Shown one piece after another: positions 35,474 through 46,479 of a DNA stretch of 64,000 nt. The notes beneath the pieces were generated by a model that saw nothing but the letters and a program-made list of their open reading frames with translations, did not search any database and had not been told where the DNA came from. The stretch covers positions 806,001 to 870,000 of the forward strand of contig JAOWBW010000112.1 in NCBI GenBank assembly GCA_026119855.1. The letters run 5' to 3'. The translations under genes and the position numbers were made by a program. Source of the DNA: Campanula takesimana. Lineage: Eukaryota; Streptophyta; Magnoliopsida; Asterales; Campanulaceae. Positions within the stretch are counted from its first letter, which is position 1. Every line of letters begins with the position of its first letter.

Positions 35474-36954
35474 CTGCACAACTGTGCAGACAACTGTCTG
35501 CATAACTGTATAATTGTATATTACAGTCACAAAAAAAAATGTAGATTGCATTCATCTTTGCACGATTGTCTCTTGTGACCACTTGGTCTCCTTCAGTTCC
35601 TTGACTCCGAGTTTTGACCCTTGAATGTGAGATCCTTCTTAACTTGATAATAAAATTATCTTGTTAATTCCTCCGTGCTGTTTATCATGAAGTGGGCACT
35701 TAATCTAAGGTTACGGGGAAAACAAGCTGCCTCGAATCTTTGAAGTTACTACTCATTTAGGCAATGTGCTGACATGTATTCATACATAACTTGAGAATCA
35801 GTGTAACACTGTATTGTAAGAGTGAAAAGCTCATCCCCGTAACTGATTCATAAGTCATAAGCCTTTAATGGGAGTGTTCTAGAGGCTACATGATTGAAGG
35901 AAAATCTCATTGAATTCATGTGTGTTGAAACCGAGTCATGGACTGAGTTGATCATACTATGTCACACCAAAATTGAGACAATCTTCACTTGTGTGTTTAG
36001 GCATAATTTTTCTAAGTTTTTTTTTTCTCCATTGGTATTTACATCAGCAAATTGAATTGTGGTTCTTCTTGTTAAAGATTTAATGCTTTCATGTGTTTAA
36101 CGATAATCTAATGGCGTGATGTTCAAGTTTCATTGTACAGTTGGTGGAAATTGTGATACATTGTGGATAAAAAGATTCAGTTGAATTTGACAAGTTCTAA
36201 TTCTGGGACGGATAATTTATCACAAAACATGGAAAAAGTTTGAATTTTAAAATCAAAATCCTTGGTTGTTTTGGAATTCAAATGGGTACTTCAATGTTTC
36301 TCGGTTCTCCTTACTCCTTGGCATTCCCGAGTTCTTAGGAAGAATCACTGTCCTCCCTTGATATTTCCTCCTTGTCCATTATGGTTGTGAATTATGGTTT
36401 AGTATATCTTCTTCCTCATGCTTTCTAGCTTCATTTCTCTCATCTCATCTTGTTCCTATTCTGTAAATGCTCTCTCTCTAACATTTTTGCAGATAAATCC
36501 AAGAATTCTAGAGAAACTCTAAGTGATTGTGTGTGACACAAAATGATTGTTTGCCACAGCTCTGATCAAGCTCAGGCATTTTTGTTGTTAAGCATCCAGC
36601 TGGTGCTAAGCAACTTGTTCGTGCAACTGTGCGGACAACTGGACAGACAGCTGTACAGTCAATTGTACAGTCAACTGGTAAGTCATCTGGTAAGTCTGCA
36701 CAACTCGTTGGTCTATAAAGGTTTGCTGCGATGTGAGTTGAGATTGATGATGCTCTTAGAGGTATTTTGTTGGGGAGATTCAAATTTAGGGGGAGTGGAA
36801 GATATTCGAAACTTTCTTTCTTTGAGTTTGATGGTTCCTCACAAAAAGGGGGAGAAAGATGTGTTCTAGGGGGAGTAGTATCCATTGTACAAATTCAGGG
36901 GGAGAGATTATTGTTTTGGATGTTTTGATCACAACCACAAAGATAGGGGGAGAT
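35474..36954 (+). other. 3' region of the SIRE-like element
   Basis: This carries repeated ACAACTGT-type motifs at 35478-35497 and 36623-36680 and several GGGGGAG purine runs (36780-36955), the last being the polypurine tract beside the LTR. Some SIRE elements hold an envelope-like gene here; I see only frames shorter than about 110 codons and none I recognise. Confidence 0.6.
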
Positions 36955-37751
36955 TGAAAGAGTATGAAATACTCTTATATTTAGTTTTGTATCTTTGTGA
37001 TTCTGATTTAATAAATGTATATATTTAGAGTTTATTTATTTTAGGAATTAGTTGTAATTATTTAGGAATAGTTTATTTTAGGATAATTATTATTATTATT
37101 TTTAGTTTTGTATCTTTGTGATTCTGATTTAATAAATGTATATATTTAGAGTTTATTTATTTTAGGAATTAGTTGTAATTATTTAGGAATAGTTTATTTT
37201 AGGATAATTATTATTATTTTGATTTACTTGACTAACCTACTAATGTTTATCTTTGGTTAGTATATTTGTTTTATAGAAAAGTTGGAATCTTTACTTGGAA
37301 GGTGATTGGATGAAGAAAGATTTCCACATCAAAGACTTCATTCAAACTCCTATATATATGGCGTCAACATTCAGCCATTCTTCACGGATTCAGAGATTCA
37401 CAAAGTGTTATTTTCGTTTTTGTGAAGAGAGTCATTGTTCTTGAAGTTCTTGTTCATCAAGACTTCAAGTGTTTTGCTGTTTAGTCTATTCAAGATAGAA
37501 TAGGTTTTGATCTTTTAATAACTTTTGTTTCTTTCATTCGACTTGTATTCTGAAAGATCGCTTTTCATATATGAAAGTTTTCCAGGAAGTAATTTCTTGC
37601 TGAAGTGTTTAATTTATTTTGTTTTATTTCCGCTGCATATTACTCTGTTCGTCGTGTCAACTGACAGGACAACTGTCTTGACAACTGTGAGCACATTTGT
37701 ACTCACAGTTGGCTGATTCCCAGAACAGTCCTAGCCGCATAATTTCTTTCA
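36955..37751 (+). repeat. 3' LTR with an internal ~121-bp tandem duplication
   Basis: The segment starting TTTAGTTTTGTATCTTTGTG occurs twice (from about 36978 and 37100), explaining the extra length against the 5' LTR. After reverse transcription the two LTRs are identical, so the duplication arose after insertion in this copy. Confidence 0.9.
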
Positions 37752-38071
37752 AAGAGGTGGTGGCGGATTATGCTAGTGGTTGAAGATGAAGAAATGTTTA
37801 CATTTGCACCCCTAATCTATGGATTTTTAACACTCGAACAATAATAATAGCAAGTGATATTCCTTTTTGACTTGAAATGACATATTTGCCTCGTTAAAAC
37901 TCACGTGTTACGCACATGTTGTCCATTTCATTAGTTTCTTAACAAACTAACGACTTTTACACCCAATTGTTCCGGTTCAGCAAACTGAGGAGTCGGATCG
38001 CAACTTGACAAATTGAATAACCAATTGCAAAATATTGTAAAACTTAGGTAACTAAATTGCAATTAGACCCC

Positions 38072-38682
38072 TTAAAAATTGTCTCTTGTCAATTTTAATA
38101 TTTTGCCTCGCGTTTCATTTTTCATCATATCAATATATGCACTTACATGTATTAGTATTGACATAGAAACATATATGTTAGATGACAACTAGAAGGCTAG
38201 AAATTATCTATTCCGCTGCGCATGATTCCTACTCGTGTCGGCCTTTAGAGTTTCAAAAGAAAATAGTGGACCTTTTAGTTAGAAATACTGGAGTAGGTTT
38301 CAGAAGATGATATTGATCAGAGAGTTTCAATAGAATCATTTAGATCATGAATCAAACTAGTGAATGTGCAAAAAGACCATGTTGTAACCTTTCTGCAAGT
38401 CACCTACCAAAACCTTAACATGACGACCTCTACTCAATTGCTAATAAACTGTAGAACTTTTGAAAAATAAAATCATGGCATAAGAAGAATAAGAAGATGA
38501 GATCAACGACTATTTGTTAAAAAAAAATAATACCAGATTCCTTAAAAAAATTCATTTAAATCATGAGATATTGACTAGATTTCCATATTCAAAAGGCACA
38601 TATGTGCAGTTGAAATACATGCTTATGTATGTTGTTAGAAACTTATTTTTTTTTCTTAAGACAAAATTATTGTATTATGTCT
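38072..38682. other. Intergenic, downstream of the zinc-finger gene
   Basis: AT-rich, no frame or repeat recognised. It should contain the 3' UTR of the minus-strand gene that ends at 38683. Confidence 0.5.
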
Positions 38683-39141
38683 TTATAACTTTAAATCTAA
38701 GTTTAAATCCTTGCAATTGACGCCATCACCATCCATTCTTCCATCGGAATCGGAGGCATGACCATTCGATTCCATTGGCGGAACCATATTGAGATCAATC
38801 GAGGAATTGGACATTGAAGTCCACTGATCACTTGGACCAAGAGCCAGGCTGACATCAGGTACATTCGGAATGGGTAAAAAGTCAACATAAACGTGAGGAC
38901 CGCTAGGTCTCACAGTAGCAAGCGGGGATACAAGAGATTTGAGAAAAGCCCTCTTACGATATTCCACGGGATCCTTAATAAACAGCTGCTTTTCCGCCCT
39001 TCTCTCTTGCTTATGACCATTTTGATGACCACCCAAGGCTTGTGCCGATGTAAAAGATTTGAAACAAATTTTGCATATATGTGTACTGTTTTTATCCTGT
39101 CCAATAAAATTCTCCATTCTCTCCAAACTATAGCCTGCCAA
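38683..39141 (-). CDS. C2H2 (QALGGH) zinc-finger repressor with EAR motifs
   Basis: An intact single-exon gene of 152 residues. One plant-type zinc finger has Cys23, Cys26, His39 and His43 (CX2CX12HX3H) and the QALGGH signature at 34-39, which in this family contacts DNA. Two repression-type motifs are visible: DLNMVP (116-121, DLNxxP type) and LNLDL near the C-terminus (146-150, LxLxL type), which in related proteins recruit co-repressors. A basic stretch follows the finger (RRAEK, YRKR). This is a nuclear, single-finger (C1-type) transcription factor; in known plants such small proteins act in development, trichome or stress control, but the sequence does not say which. A second Met at residue 9 is an alternative start. 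It is the only intact host gene seen. Confidence 0.9.
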   Translation of the reverse strand: MAGYSLERMENFIGQDKNSTHICKICFKSFTSAQALGGHQNGHKQERRAEKQLFIKDPVEYRKRAFLKSLVSPLATVRPSGPHVYVDFLPIPNVPDVSLALGPSDQWTSMSNSSIDLNMVPPMESNGHASDSDGRMDGDGVNCKDLNLDLKL

Positions 39142-39194
39142 AAAAGCGAAGTAGGACTGTAGGAGGGATGATGAGCTAAGTGCTAAGGATTATG

Positions 39195-39202
39195 CTTATA
39201 TA
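39195..39202 (-). promoter_or_regulatory. TATA box of the zinc-finger gene
   Basis: TATATAAG on the minus strand, about 55 bases before the ATG at 39141. It implies a 5' UTR of only 20-30 bases. Confidence 0.6.
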
Positions 39203-39534
39203 GACAAGGAATGGATTTTCTTTGACATATGACTTCTTTGCACTGTTTGAACAGCATTTAGTGAAGATTATATGACTTCTGAACTTTTTTGGGGGTTGGA
39301 TTTTGTTTCCTCCAATTAGGAAGTAGATTATTAAAAAATCCTTAGACCTTTGTTGTTTGTGTGAAAGCCATGACTAACTACAAGCGAATCTATATTCCTT
39401 TACAAAAAGAAAATCTGCTTTCTCTTTGCTCTAATTAAGGACAAGATATTCAAACATTAACTACAAGCATCTAAGGAAGTTCTGCATGTCAAAAGAAAAT
39501 CTGATTAATTTGCCCAGATGCAGTTTAATAGCTA
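39203..39534. other. Upstream region of the zinc-finger gene
   Basis: No other gene or repeat is recognised. It ends at a Stowaway-like MITE, so the retained upstream region is only about 0.4 kb before transposon sequence begins. Confidence 0.5.
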
Positions 39535-40185
39535 CTCCCTCTGTCAAAAATGAAACTCTCATTTCCCCTTCTTGTTTGTCTCTGAAAATTCACAAAATCT
39601 TGGAAAAAACGCATTTTTCCTAACTCTCAGGAAAAACGTGTTTTTAAAAAACGCGATGGCATTTTTCTAAATATGTGGAACTTCTTTAAAAAAACGCGGT
39701 GCCATTTTTGTAAATTATCGGAACTTCTCAACGGTTCTGGATATCAATATAAAACCTTCTGGATGTGAGACTGATTGCCAGAACCTTTGAAAGTGATAGC
39801 CAGAAGGGTTCTGGATATCAATATAAAGCCTTCTGGATATGAGATTGATAGTTAGAACCTTTGAAAGTCATAGCCAGAAGGGTCTTGGATATCAATATAA
39901 AGCCTTCTGGATATCAATATAAAGTCTCCTGGATATGAGATTGATAATATAAAGTGTTCTGGATATGAGATTGATAGCCAGAACCTTTGAAAGTGATAGC
40001 CAGAAGGTTTTGAAAAACACGTTTTTCCTAACCACTACAAAAAACGCGTTTTACATGAGACCAACTCCAGAACATGTCTTATTTCCAAAATGAAGACTTC
40101 AAAATGACTGAATTTTCAAAATTTATAATATAATCTTAAAATGTTTGAAAAATCATACGGGACCATTTTTTTTGGACGGACGGGG
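39535..40185. mobile_element. Stowaway-like MITE split by a Mutator-like element
   Basis: The left end CTCCCTCTGTCAAAAATG follows a TA (39533-39534). The right end GGACGGACGGGG precedes a TA (40186-40187). Sequence 39591-40067 between them belongs to another repeat family, so the original MITE was about 170 bp. Confidence 0.6.
39591..40067. mobile_element. Second Mutator-like element of the 9936 family
   Basis: Shares with 9936-10849 the start AAAATCTTGG, the phrases GGAACTTCTTTAAAAAAACG and GGTTCTGGATATCAATATAA, and the end CGCGTTTTACA(T/A)GAGACCAAC. The interior holds several alternating TTCTGGATATGAGATTGATA and GCCAGAACCTTTGAAAGT(G/C)A units. The possible 9-bp TSD (CTGAAAATT and CAGAACATG) matches only partly. 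Confidence 0.7.
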
Positions 40186-40191
40186 TACTTT

Positions 40192-41683
40192 CAATGGCGA
40201 GGCTACGTGTAACGGAAGGGGGTCGGTTGACCCCCATGTTTTTTTTATTTTTTTACTAGTGTTAAATTTGTAATTTTATTCTGAATCTAGGGTAAAATCA
40301 CAAATATTGTAAAACCTGACCCCCTTTCTGCAAAATAGAAAATGCCTTATATTTTAAAATTGACCCCCTTCTATAGAAATATTCGGGGATAATAGAAATT
40401 GTTTGAATTTTTTCGAGTATAATAGAACTAAAATTACATAATTAGAACTTACGTTAATCGCTCATTCCCGTCAAATTTTGCAATGGAATGCAAAGAAGAG
40501 AAGAGGTAGAAACGGAGAAGCATGAGCATCGTTTTTTGTGAAAAAAATAAAATGCAATCTGGTTCTGGAGACAAGAGGATAGAACAAAAAAAATTGGAGA
40601 TTTGAGTTCTTGAATGAACTAGGGTTTGGACTTTGAATGGTTTGAATTTTGAAGAATTGGGGCTTTCCAAAATTATCACTAATCAAGGTAAGTTTTTCAC
40701 CTTCAGTCTTCCCCCTTGCCCCTTTTACACAGATTGCAATTTCTCCTCCCCATGCCGCTCCGATTCTGGCGTTGGCGCAGGCGCAGAGTCCTCCCCTTTA
40801 GTTTACTCCCTTGTAGCTTAATGCAATGAAAGTTCATACTAATATGATAGTATCAATTTGAAAAGTGGGAATCATACCTTGCAGTTATTTTGACAATGCA
40901 ATTGTCGGCCACTCCCAAGTCCCACACTGCCCTTACAAAAAGATTGAAAATACCAAATATTTACTTTTGGCATTTACTTTGTACTCCCTCCGTCCCAAAA
41001 TGATCTTCGCATTTGACTATTCAAACATTCTAAGGATACGAACACTTGCTTCACTAACTATGTTTTGTTTATGAACTTTTAAGCCTAAACTGTATAATGG
41101 GAAGAACTTTATGGGATAATGAGAAATGACAAATATGAAGATCATTTTGGGACGAAGGGAGTATTTTTTAAATGATTTTCCTTATAACTATAACTAATTC
41201 ACTCTTCCTCCTAAAATAACATCTCAAATTTATATCTTAGAATAAATTTAAATATTTATATTTTTGGACAATGTGATATTATCAATATTACTTTTCGGCT
41301 ATGAATCCCGTGAAAACTTATTTGCGCAATTGAATGTGGGTTGAATGGATGAGAAGATTTATTTTCGCAATCGAATAGGGGTGAATGGATGGCTAAGTGT
41401 TTGATTACTTATGTGAAAGAAAGGAATTGTAACTCTTCTTTTATATTGTTCATAGGTTTAGAGGATATAATTTTGTGCATGCTTTTCTTTTGTAAAAATA
41501 TAACATTGTTTGTGTCATTAGTTGGAGATTTTGCTTTTGGTTGTGAGAATTTAGTGCTTTGTATCATATATTTTACATTTGAAATGAAATTTGTATTAAT
41601 GAGATTCTGTCGGATTACTACGCGAAAAAAAAAATTAGGCAAATTTTCGACCCCCTTCCCTTAGAATCCTGGCTTCGCCACTG
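40192..41683. mobile_element. hAT-type non-autonomous element, 1.5 kb
   Basis: Ends CAATGGCGAGGC and, reversed, CAGTGGCGAAGCC. The perfect 8-bp TSD GGTACTTT lies at 40184-40191 and 41684-41691. Near the ends GGGGGTCGGTTGACCCCC and CGACCCCCTTCCC resemble the 5688 element, so both belong to one group. Only short frames are present (for example 40633-40821). An intact Stowaway MITE sits inside. Confidence 0.85.
40984..41161. mobile_element. Stowaway MITE, 178 bp, nested in the hAT element
   Basis: Perfectly placed TA TSDs (40982-40983 and 41162-41163). The 25-base terminal inverted repeats start CTCCCTCCGTCCCAAAATGA and differ at one base. This is the best-preserved DNA MITE in the window. Confidence 0.95.
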
Positions 41684-41833
41684 GGTACTTTATAACATTG
41701 CAGAATGGAGTTCCTTTCCTTACACTTAGGGTGGCTTCCTTCGATGTAAAAAGAAGAGACAGTTACTCATATAAGGCCCCTTGACCTAACATTAATGCAT
41801 TATGAAGGTGTGCTATAATGTATACTCCCTCCG

Positions 41834-42072
41834 TGTTGGAATCAAGTACTGGACTTATGAGGAGGATATAATTTAGACAAGAAAAGATATGCTGGAGAAA
41901 ACTTTTTCTCTATTGATTTGTACTTTATTTGGCTCTACTCAAAGTGAAAACTACTAGGCTATTTATATGACTTCAAATACATCAATTCATCCCCCTAATT
42001 AAATGATGATGCTTGAACTACTAATGCATGAACTATAGATGATTCTAGATAAATTCATGTTTATCCTCAACA
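41834..42072 (-). repeat. 3' LTR of copia A
   Basis: Minus strand TGTTGAGGATAAAC...TTCCAACA. The adjacent minus-strand purine tract TTTAAAGGGGGG ends at 42073. Confidence 0.9.
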
Positions 42073-42079
42073 CCCCCCT

Positions 42080-42967
42080 TTAAACATGACATTTTCTAAC
42101 ACCCAACATGGTTGTTAACTCCATGAACACATTGAACTTGAGAAAATTGGTAAATATATCAGCAACTTGATCTTGAGACTTCACGTAATTGAGTTGAACC
42201 TCTTTCTTCGCCACACAATCTCGAACAAAATGAAATTTTGCATCGATGTGCTTGCTTCGTTCATGAAACAATGGGTTCTTGGCTAAAGCAATTGCTGATT
42301 TGTTATACACATTAACTACCGTAGGTTCCACTTGTCCAAAATGTAGCTCTTTCAAAAGCCACCTCAACCATATTGCTTGAGTAACACAGGAACTCAGAGC
42401 AACATATTCAGCTTCACATGTTGACGAAGTAACAATGGGTTGTTTCTTTGAGCTCAAAGTAGATGCACTATCACCCATGTAATATACGAACCCCATCATA
42501 CTTATGCGATCATCGATGTCTCCACCCCAATTACGATTGCAAAAACCTCTAAGTCTGAAGAAGTTAGAGGTAGAGTAACACAACCCACAATCAATAGTAC
42601 CTTTGATGTATAGCAGAATCCTTTTTGCAGCCTTAAAATGCGTCTCTGTTTGAGCCTCCATAAAGAGACTAACAAGTCCAACACCAAACAAAATATCCAG
42701 CCTTGTGGAGGTTAGATATCTTAAGCTCCCTACTAGACTCCGAAACAAAGTTGAGTCTACCTTACCCGTATCATCATACTTGGACAATTTGACGCCATAT
42801 TCGACTCGAGTATTGACTGGATTGCAATTGCTCATATTAAACTTGTTCAAGACTTCTTTTGCATAATTTTCTTGCAAAATAAAAATGCCTTTCTCGGTCT
42901 GTACCGCATAAATTCCAAGATAATAGAACATATGTCCTACATCTGTCATCCCAAGCTCATGATTCAT
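42080..42967 (-). pseudogene. Copia A RT C-terminal part and RNase H
   Basis: A 295-residue open stretch contains the RT connection region (MTDVGHMFYYLGI, LNKFNMSNCNPVNT, SLRYLTSTRLDI) and copia RNase H (STSG-like MGFVYYMGDSA, TSSTCEAEYVALSSC, KHIDAKFHFVRD, QVADIFTN). The family phrases are recognisable with few changes. It is the best-preserved part of the element, but it is cut off from the RT catalytic part by the solo LTR insertion. Confidence 0.9.
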
Positions 42968-43089
42968 TGCTCTCTTGAACCCTTCAAAGATTTTTTAATT
43001 GTTGCCTGTAAAAATTAGATCATCCACGTACAAGCAAACAAACAAAATGTTACTACCACTTACTTTCACATAGAGAGCTTGTTTGTATG
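42968..43089 (-). pseudogene. Copia A RT segment with the YVDD motif
   Basis: On the minus strand a LYVDDLIFTGNN-type phrase, the RT catalytic motif, can be read, followed by a stop before FEGFKRAMNH. The upstream RT part continues at 48588 beyond the insertion; the frame reads across once the GTATG duplication is counted once. Confidence 0.85.
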
Positions 43090-43649
43090 TGTTGGAAATA
43101 TGCCTTTGAATCAATATGCGTATTGGTTAAGGATAGGTCCGCAACAAGTTCGGTAATTCCTGGGACTGAGAATTGTGAATTCCATTTGGAAAGGGATTAA
43201 GGATTTATTCAAGAATAAGGATTGTGGTGTCCTTATGAGAATAGAATTGCTTTATCTTTAAGAAAAAGGAAATCATTTTGATACAAGGATTAAGGTTTAA
43301 TTAGGTTTCTTATTGGTACAAGAAATTGTTCAAGAATTAGGAAAGTTGTTTCCTAATGAGAATAGAATTACTTTATACACCCGAAATAGGATTCCTTTTC
43401 CTTTGGGGTTTTAGTTATTTGTGTGACTACAAACACAACCCTCTACCTAGCATAATAATCAACTTGTAAACTTGTCAACTAGACCTAGAACTAGAAAGTA
43501 GTTCAAGCTGCTCAAGAAGTTAGACAGAAGTTCTAAATCTGTAATTCTATATTAATAATATATTTTCCCTCCGCCCGTGGATGTAGCCAAGTTTGTGAAC
43601 CACGTAAATATGTGTTCTTGTGATTGCTTACTTTTTTCATCAAGTCTTG

Positions 43650-44220
43650 TATTGGGTTAATGCGTTTGAATTTGGGACGCCGAGTTAAAGGATTAAACAA
43701 CAGAAGAATTTCGTAATTCTTGGACGAGCACAGAAGGGGTCCGACCGGACCTAGGGAAGGACCCGGTCGGACCAGGTTGACGTCGGAACATGGGTTTTGG
43801 AGAAAGAAGAAGATCCGACCGGGTATAACATGGGGTGCGGCCGGACCAAGCAAGGATCCGGTCGGACCATGCCTATGACCTGGCCGGACCAGTGACCAAA
43901 CAGCAGCAGGATTTTGGACACTTCCAGTTTCGCAGAAGGGAAGGTTTCAAGTCAGTTTTGGACTTGTATTCCAAGCTCCTACCAGATTTTGAGATACGCT
44001 TTGAGTGCTCAGAGAGATCTATAATTCTACAGTTGCACAGTTAGGAATTTTGTGATCAAAATTCATGCAACAGTAATAGTGTGATCTTGTAATCGTTTCT
44101 CCAGATTGATAATAATATTCTCACCCCTCCCCGTGGACGTAGCCAAATTGGTGAACCACGTAAATCTGTGTTCTTGTGATTGCTTGGGTTTCTCATCAAG
44201 TCTTGTTAATTGCTCTAACA
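43650..44220 (+). repeat. 5' LTR of copia C with TCCGGTCGGACC-type palindromes
   Basis: Seven variants of GGTCCGACCGGACC, ACCCGGTCGGACC, GTGCGGCCGGACC and CTGGCCGGACC lie within about 150 bases (43736-43890). The same cluster is in the 3' LTR (48088-48242), with small differences. Confidence 0.9.
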
Positions 44221-44300
44221 AGTGGTATCAGAGCTCTGGTAGTACCAGAGCTTTGGTTCGTGGATAGAGGTTCAGGGATTCCGCTGCAGAGAATGAGAAG

Positions 44301-45504
44301 ATGGGTCAAGGAGCTGATTCGATCTATAAGTTTAATGGGAAGAATATTTTTTCTCTCTGGCAAATCAAGATGAAAGCTTTGTTGATAGACAAAGATTTAT
44401 GGGAACCATTTGAGATTGCAATCAGGGATCGTTAGGATCCCAAGGATAAGAAATCACCATAGAAGAGTCAGAAAAGGACAAACAAGCAGCCGCCAAAGAG
44501 GAAGCAGCAATGAAGAAGTTAGATCAGAAGGCTCACGCCAAGATCATCAGACAGTTGGATGATGAGATCCTAACCAATGTTTTAGGAACGGACTCCGGAA
44601 GCGATCTTTAGTTAAAGTTGGAAGATATGTACATGACACGTTTATTGACCAACAAGTTATACATGAAGAAGAAGTTGTATGATTGTCGCATGACAGAAGG
44701 TACGCCCATAAATGATCATCTTGATAGATTTACTTCTGCATTACTTGAACTGCGTAATATAGGAGTTATTGTGTATGATGAGGATGCAGCCTTGCAACTT
44801 TTAGTATCTTTACCTATGTCTTATGAACATTATGTTGATTCGTGCATAAACCGTAATGATGGTATCTCTTTAGAGGAAGTGAAAACTTCTCTCAAGACAA
44901 GGGAGTTGCGTCGAAAGGCAAGTGGGAATGAGGCAGATACCTAGTCATCAGGTTTGGTTGCTAGTAGTGGTAACATGGGTTCTAGTAGGAAGAAGAACAA
45001 CAAAGGTAATTCTTCACACAAGAAGGGTCTGAAACGTGGGGATATCTGTAATTTCTGCAAGGAGAAGGGGCATTGGAAATTCGATTATCCCAGAAAGAAG
45101 CAAGGCAAGGCAGCAGTCAAAGCAGAGGCCATGATGGCCAAAGATAGCAGTTCAGAAAAGGATTATGCTCTAGTTACATCAAAATCAGCACGCGCATCTG
45201 ATGCGTGGATTCTTGATTCAGTAGCATCTTACCTTATCATTCATAGGAGAGAATGGTTTATTGATTACAGGCAGATAAATGGCAGTGATATAAGCATGGC
45301 CAACAGTACAGTCTGCAAGGTTGTCTGTACTTATTTGATCAAGGTCAGGACTCATGATGGTAGATTTGTCACTTTGAACGAGGTTCCACACGTTCAGCTT
45401 ATGACGAAGAATCTAATTTCTCTTAGTCAGTTAGACAGCAAAGGGTTCAGTTTCAAAGGTAAAGGGGAGCAGTTAGTGTCTGTAACGGTTCAGAAGCTGT
45501 ACTG
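44301..45504 (+). pseudogene. Copia C gag and protease
   Basis: Starts MGQGADSIYKFNGKN; stops follow at about codon 45 and frames shift before 44618. From there TNKLYMKKKLYDCRMTEGT...GGTCTGAAACG-encoded basic linker is a typical copia gag. An in-frame TAG near 44942 interrupts it. The zinc knuckle reads CNFCKEKGHWKFDY, with the last Cys changed to Tyr. The protease start reads WILDSVASY, so the catalytic D-S-G has become D-S-V. Both changes would abolish function. Confidence 0.85.
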
Positions 45505-45564
45505 AAAGGCCTTAAGCGGGGCTCCTTATATTTCCTCCAAGGAAGGACACTTTCAGGGTCGGCT

Positions 45565-46311
45565 ATGGTTGCATCATCAGAGGTGAACGAGGGAGATATG
45601 TCTAAGTTGTGGCACATCAGGCTCGGTCACATGAGCACTCGAGGGATGCAGGAGCTGGCTAAAAGGGATCTTCTATGTGGCCATAAGATCAAGGATCTTA
45701 AATTTTGTGAGCATTGCGTGCTAGGGAAGATGAAGCATAATATTTTTCCCAAGGGAATACATAACACAAAAGGCGTTCTGAATTACATCCGCTCAGATTG
45801 TTAGGGATCTTCACGTTAGGAATCTCTAAGGGGGCACATATATTTCTTGTCTATGGTTGATGATTATTCGAGGAAGACTTGGGTGATTATCATGAAGCAC
45901 AAGAATGAGGCTCTAAGAAATTTCAAGGACTGGAAGACGGTAGTGGAGAACCAGACAGAGAAGAAGATCAAGAAGCTCCAGACAGATAATGGTTTGGAGT
46001 TCTGCAGTACTGAGTTCGATTCATTTTGCAGAGAGGTGGAGATTTATAGACATCTCACCATTAGAGGCACGCCACAGCAGAATGGTGTAGCAGAACGAAT
46101 GAATCAGACATTACTTATGAGAGCGTGGTGTATGCTGTCCAATGCAGGGTTGTCTAAACATTTCTGGGCAGAAGCGGTTAGTACAACATGTTACTTGATT
46201 AATCGTGGACCTCACGCTTATATTGGCCTTATAGTTCCCCATGAGGTATGGACTGGTAAATCCACGATTGTTTTAAGTGTTGGTGGTGTTGATAAACAGG
46301 TGGAGCAATAA
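45565..46311 (+). pseudogene. Copia C integrase
   Basis: The pre-integrase zinc site (LWHIRLGHMS...FCEHCVLGK) is in one frame, the catalytic core in the next (45847-46311): first Asp in SMVDDYSRKTW, second in LQTDNGLEF, Glu in TPQQNGVAERMN. Stops at 45802 and 46309 and a frame change separate the parts. The C-terminal part is shortened. Confidence 0.85.
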
Positions 46312-46479
46312 GATACTGAAGAGTTAGTTGTCCCACAATCAGATGTTGATGAACAGGTGGAGCAACAAGATACTGTAGAGTTAGTTTTCCCACAGTCAGA
46401 TGTTAATCAGGATCCACCAACAGAGACAGAAACTAAAGCACCATAAAGTTCAAGTTCAGTTCCCAAAGAATATGGGTTA

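Larger units (their letters stand above)
31604..37751 (+). mobile_element. SIRE-like copia element, internal deletion derivative
   Basis: LTRs lie at 31604-32279 (676 bp) and 36955-37751 (797 bp), both TGAAAGAG...TTCTTTCA. PBS-like TTGGCACCAGAGCC at 32281-32294 follows the first, and the purine tract AGATAGGGGGAGAT precedes the second. The interior codes for a long gag with coiled coil and two zinc knuckles, then protease, then a hinge fragment and RNase H. Integrase and RT are missing. A 1.5-kb region rich in GGGGGAG tracts follows. The long gag and tandem zinc knuckles point to the SIRE/Maximus group. LTRs differ by roughly 2% (my count, about 14 sites outside the duplication). No clean TSD was found. 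Confidence 0.9.
30580..38071. mobile_element. Probable Mutator-like element with 170-bp terminal repeats, split by a copia insertion
   Basis: Sequence 30581-30750 is the reverse complement, with mismatches, of about 37893-38062 (shared blocks CTCACGTG, AACGACTTTTACACCCAATT, TTGCAAAATATTG, AAACTTAGGTAA). Removing the copia element at 31604-37751 leaves a unit of about 1.35 kb with 170-bp inverted ends. The outer flanks TTAAAAGCA (30571-30579) and TTAAAAATT (38072-38080) agree at 6 of 9 bases, consistent with an old 9-bp TSD. The interior (30770-31120) is CT-rich and exon-like, so this may be a Pack-MULE that captured a gene fragment. No transposase is seen. Confidence 0.55.

Noticed and set aside
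36508..36885. 125-codon minus-strand frame opposite the 3' region of the SIRE-like element
   Set aside because: It is antisense to the GGGGGAG purine tract region, Pro-rich as expected from that composition, and resembles no protein.
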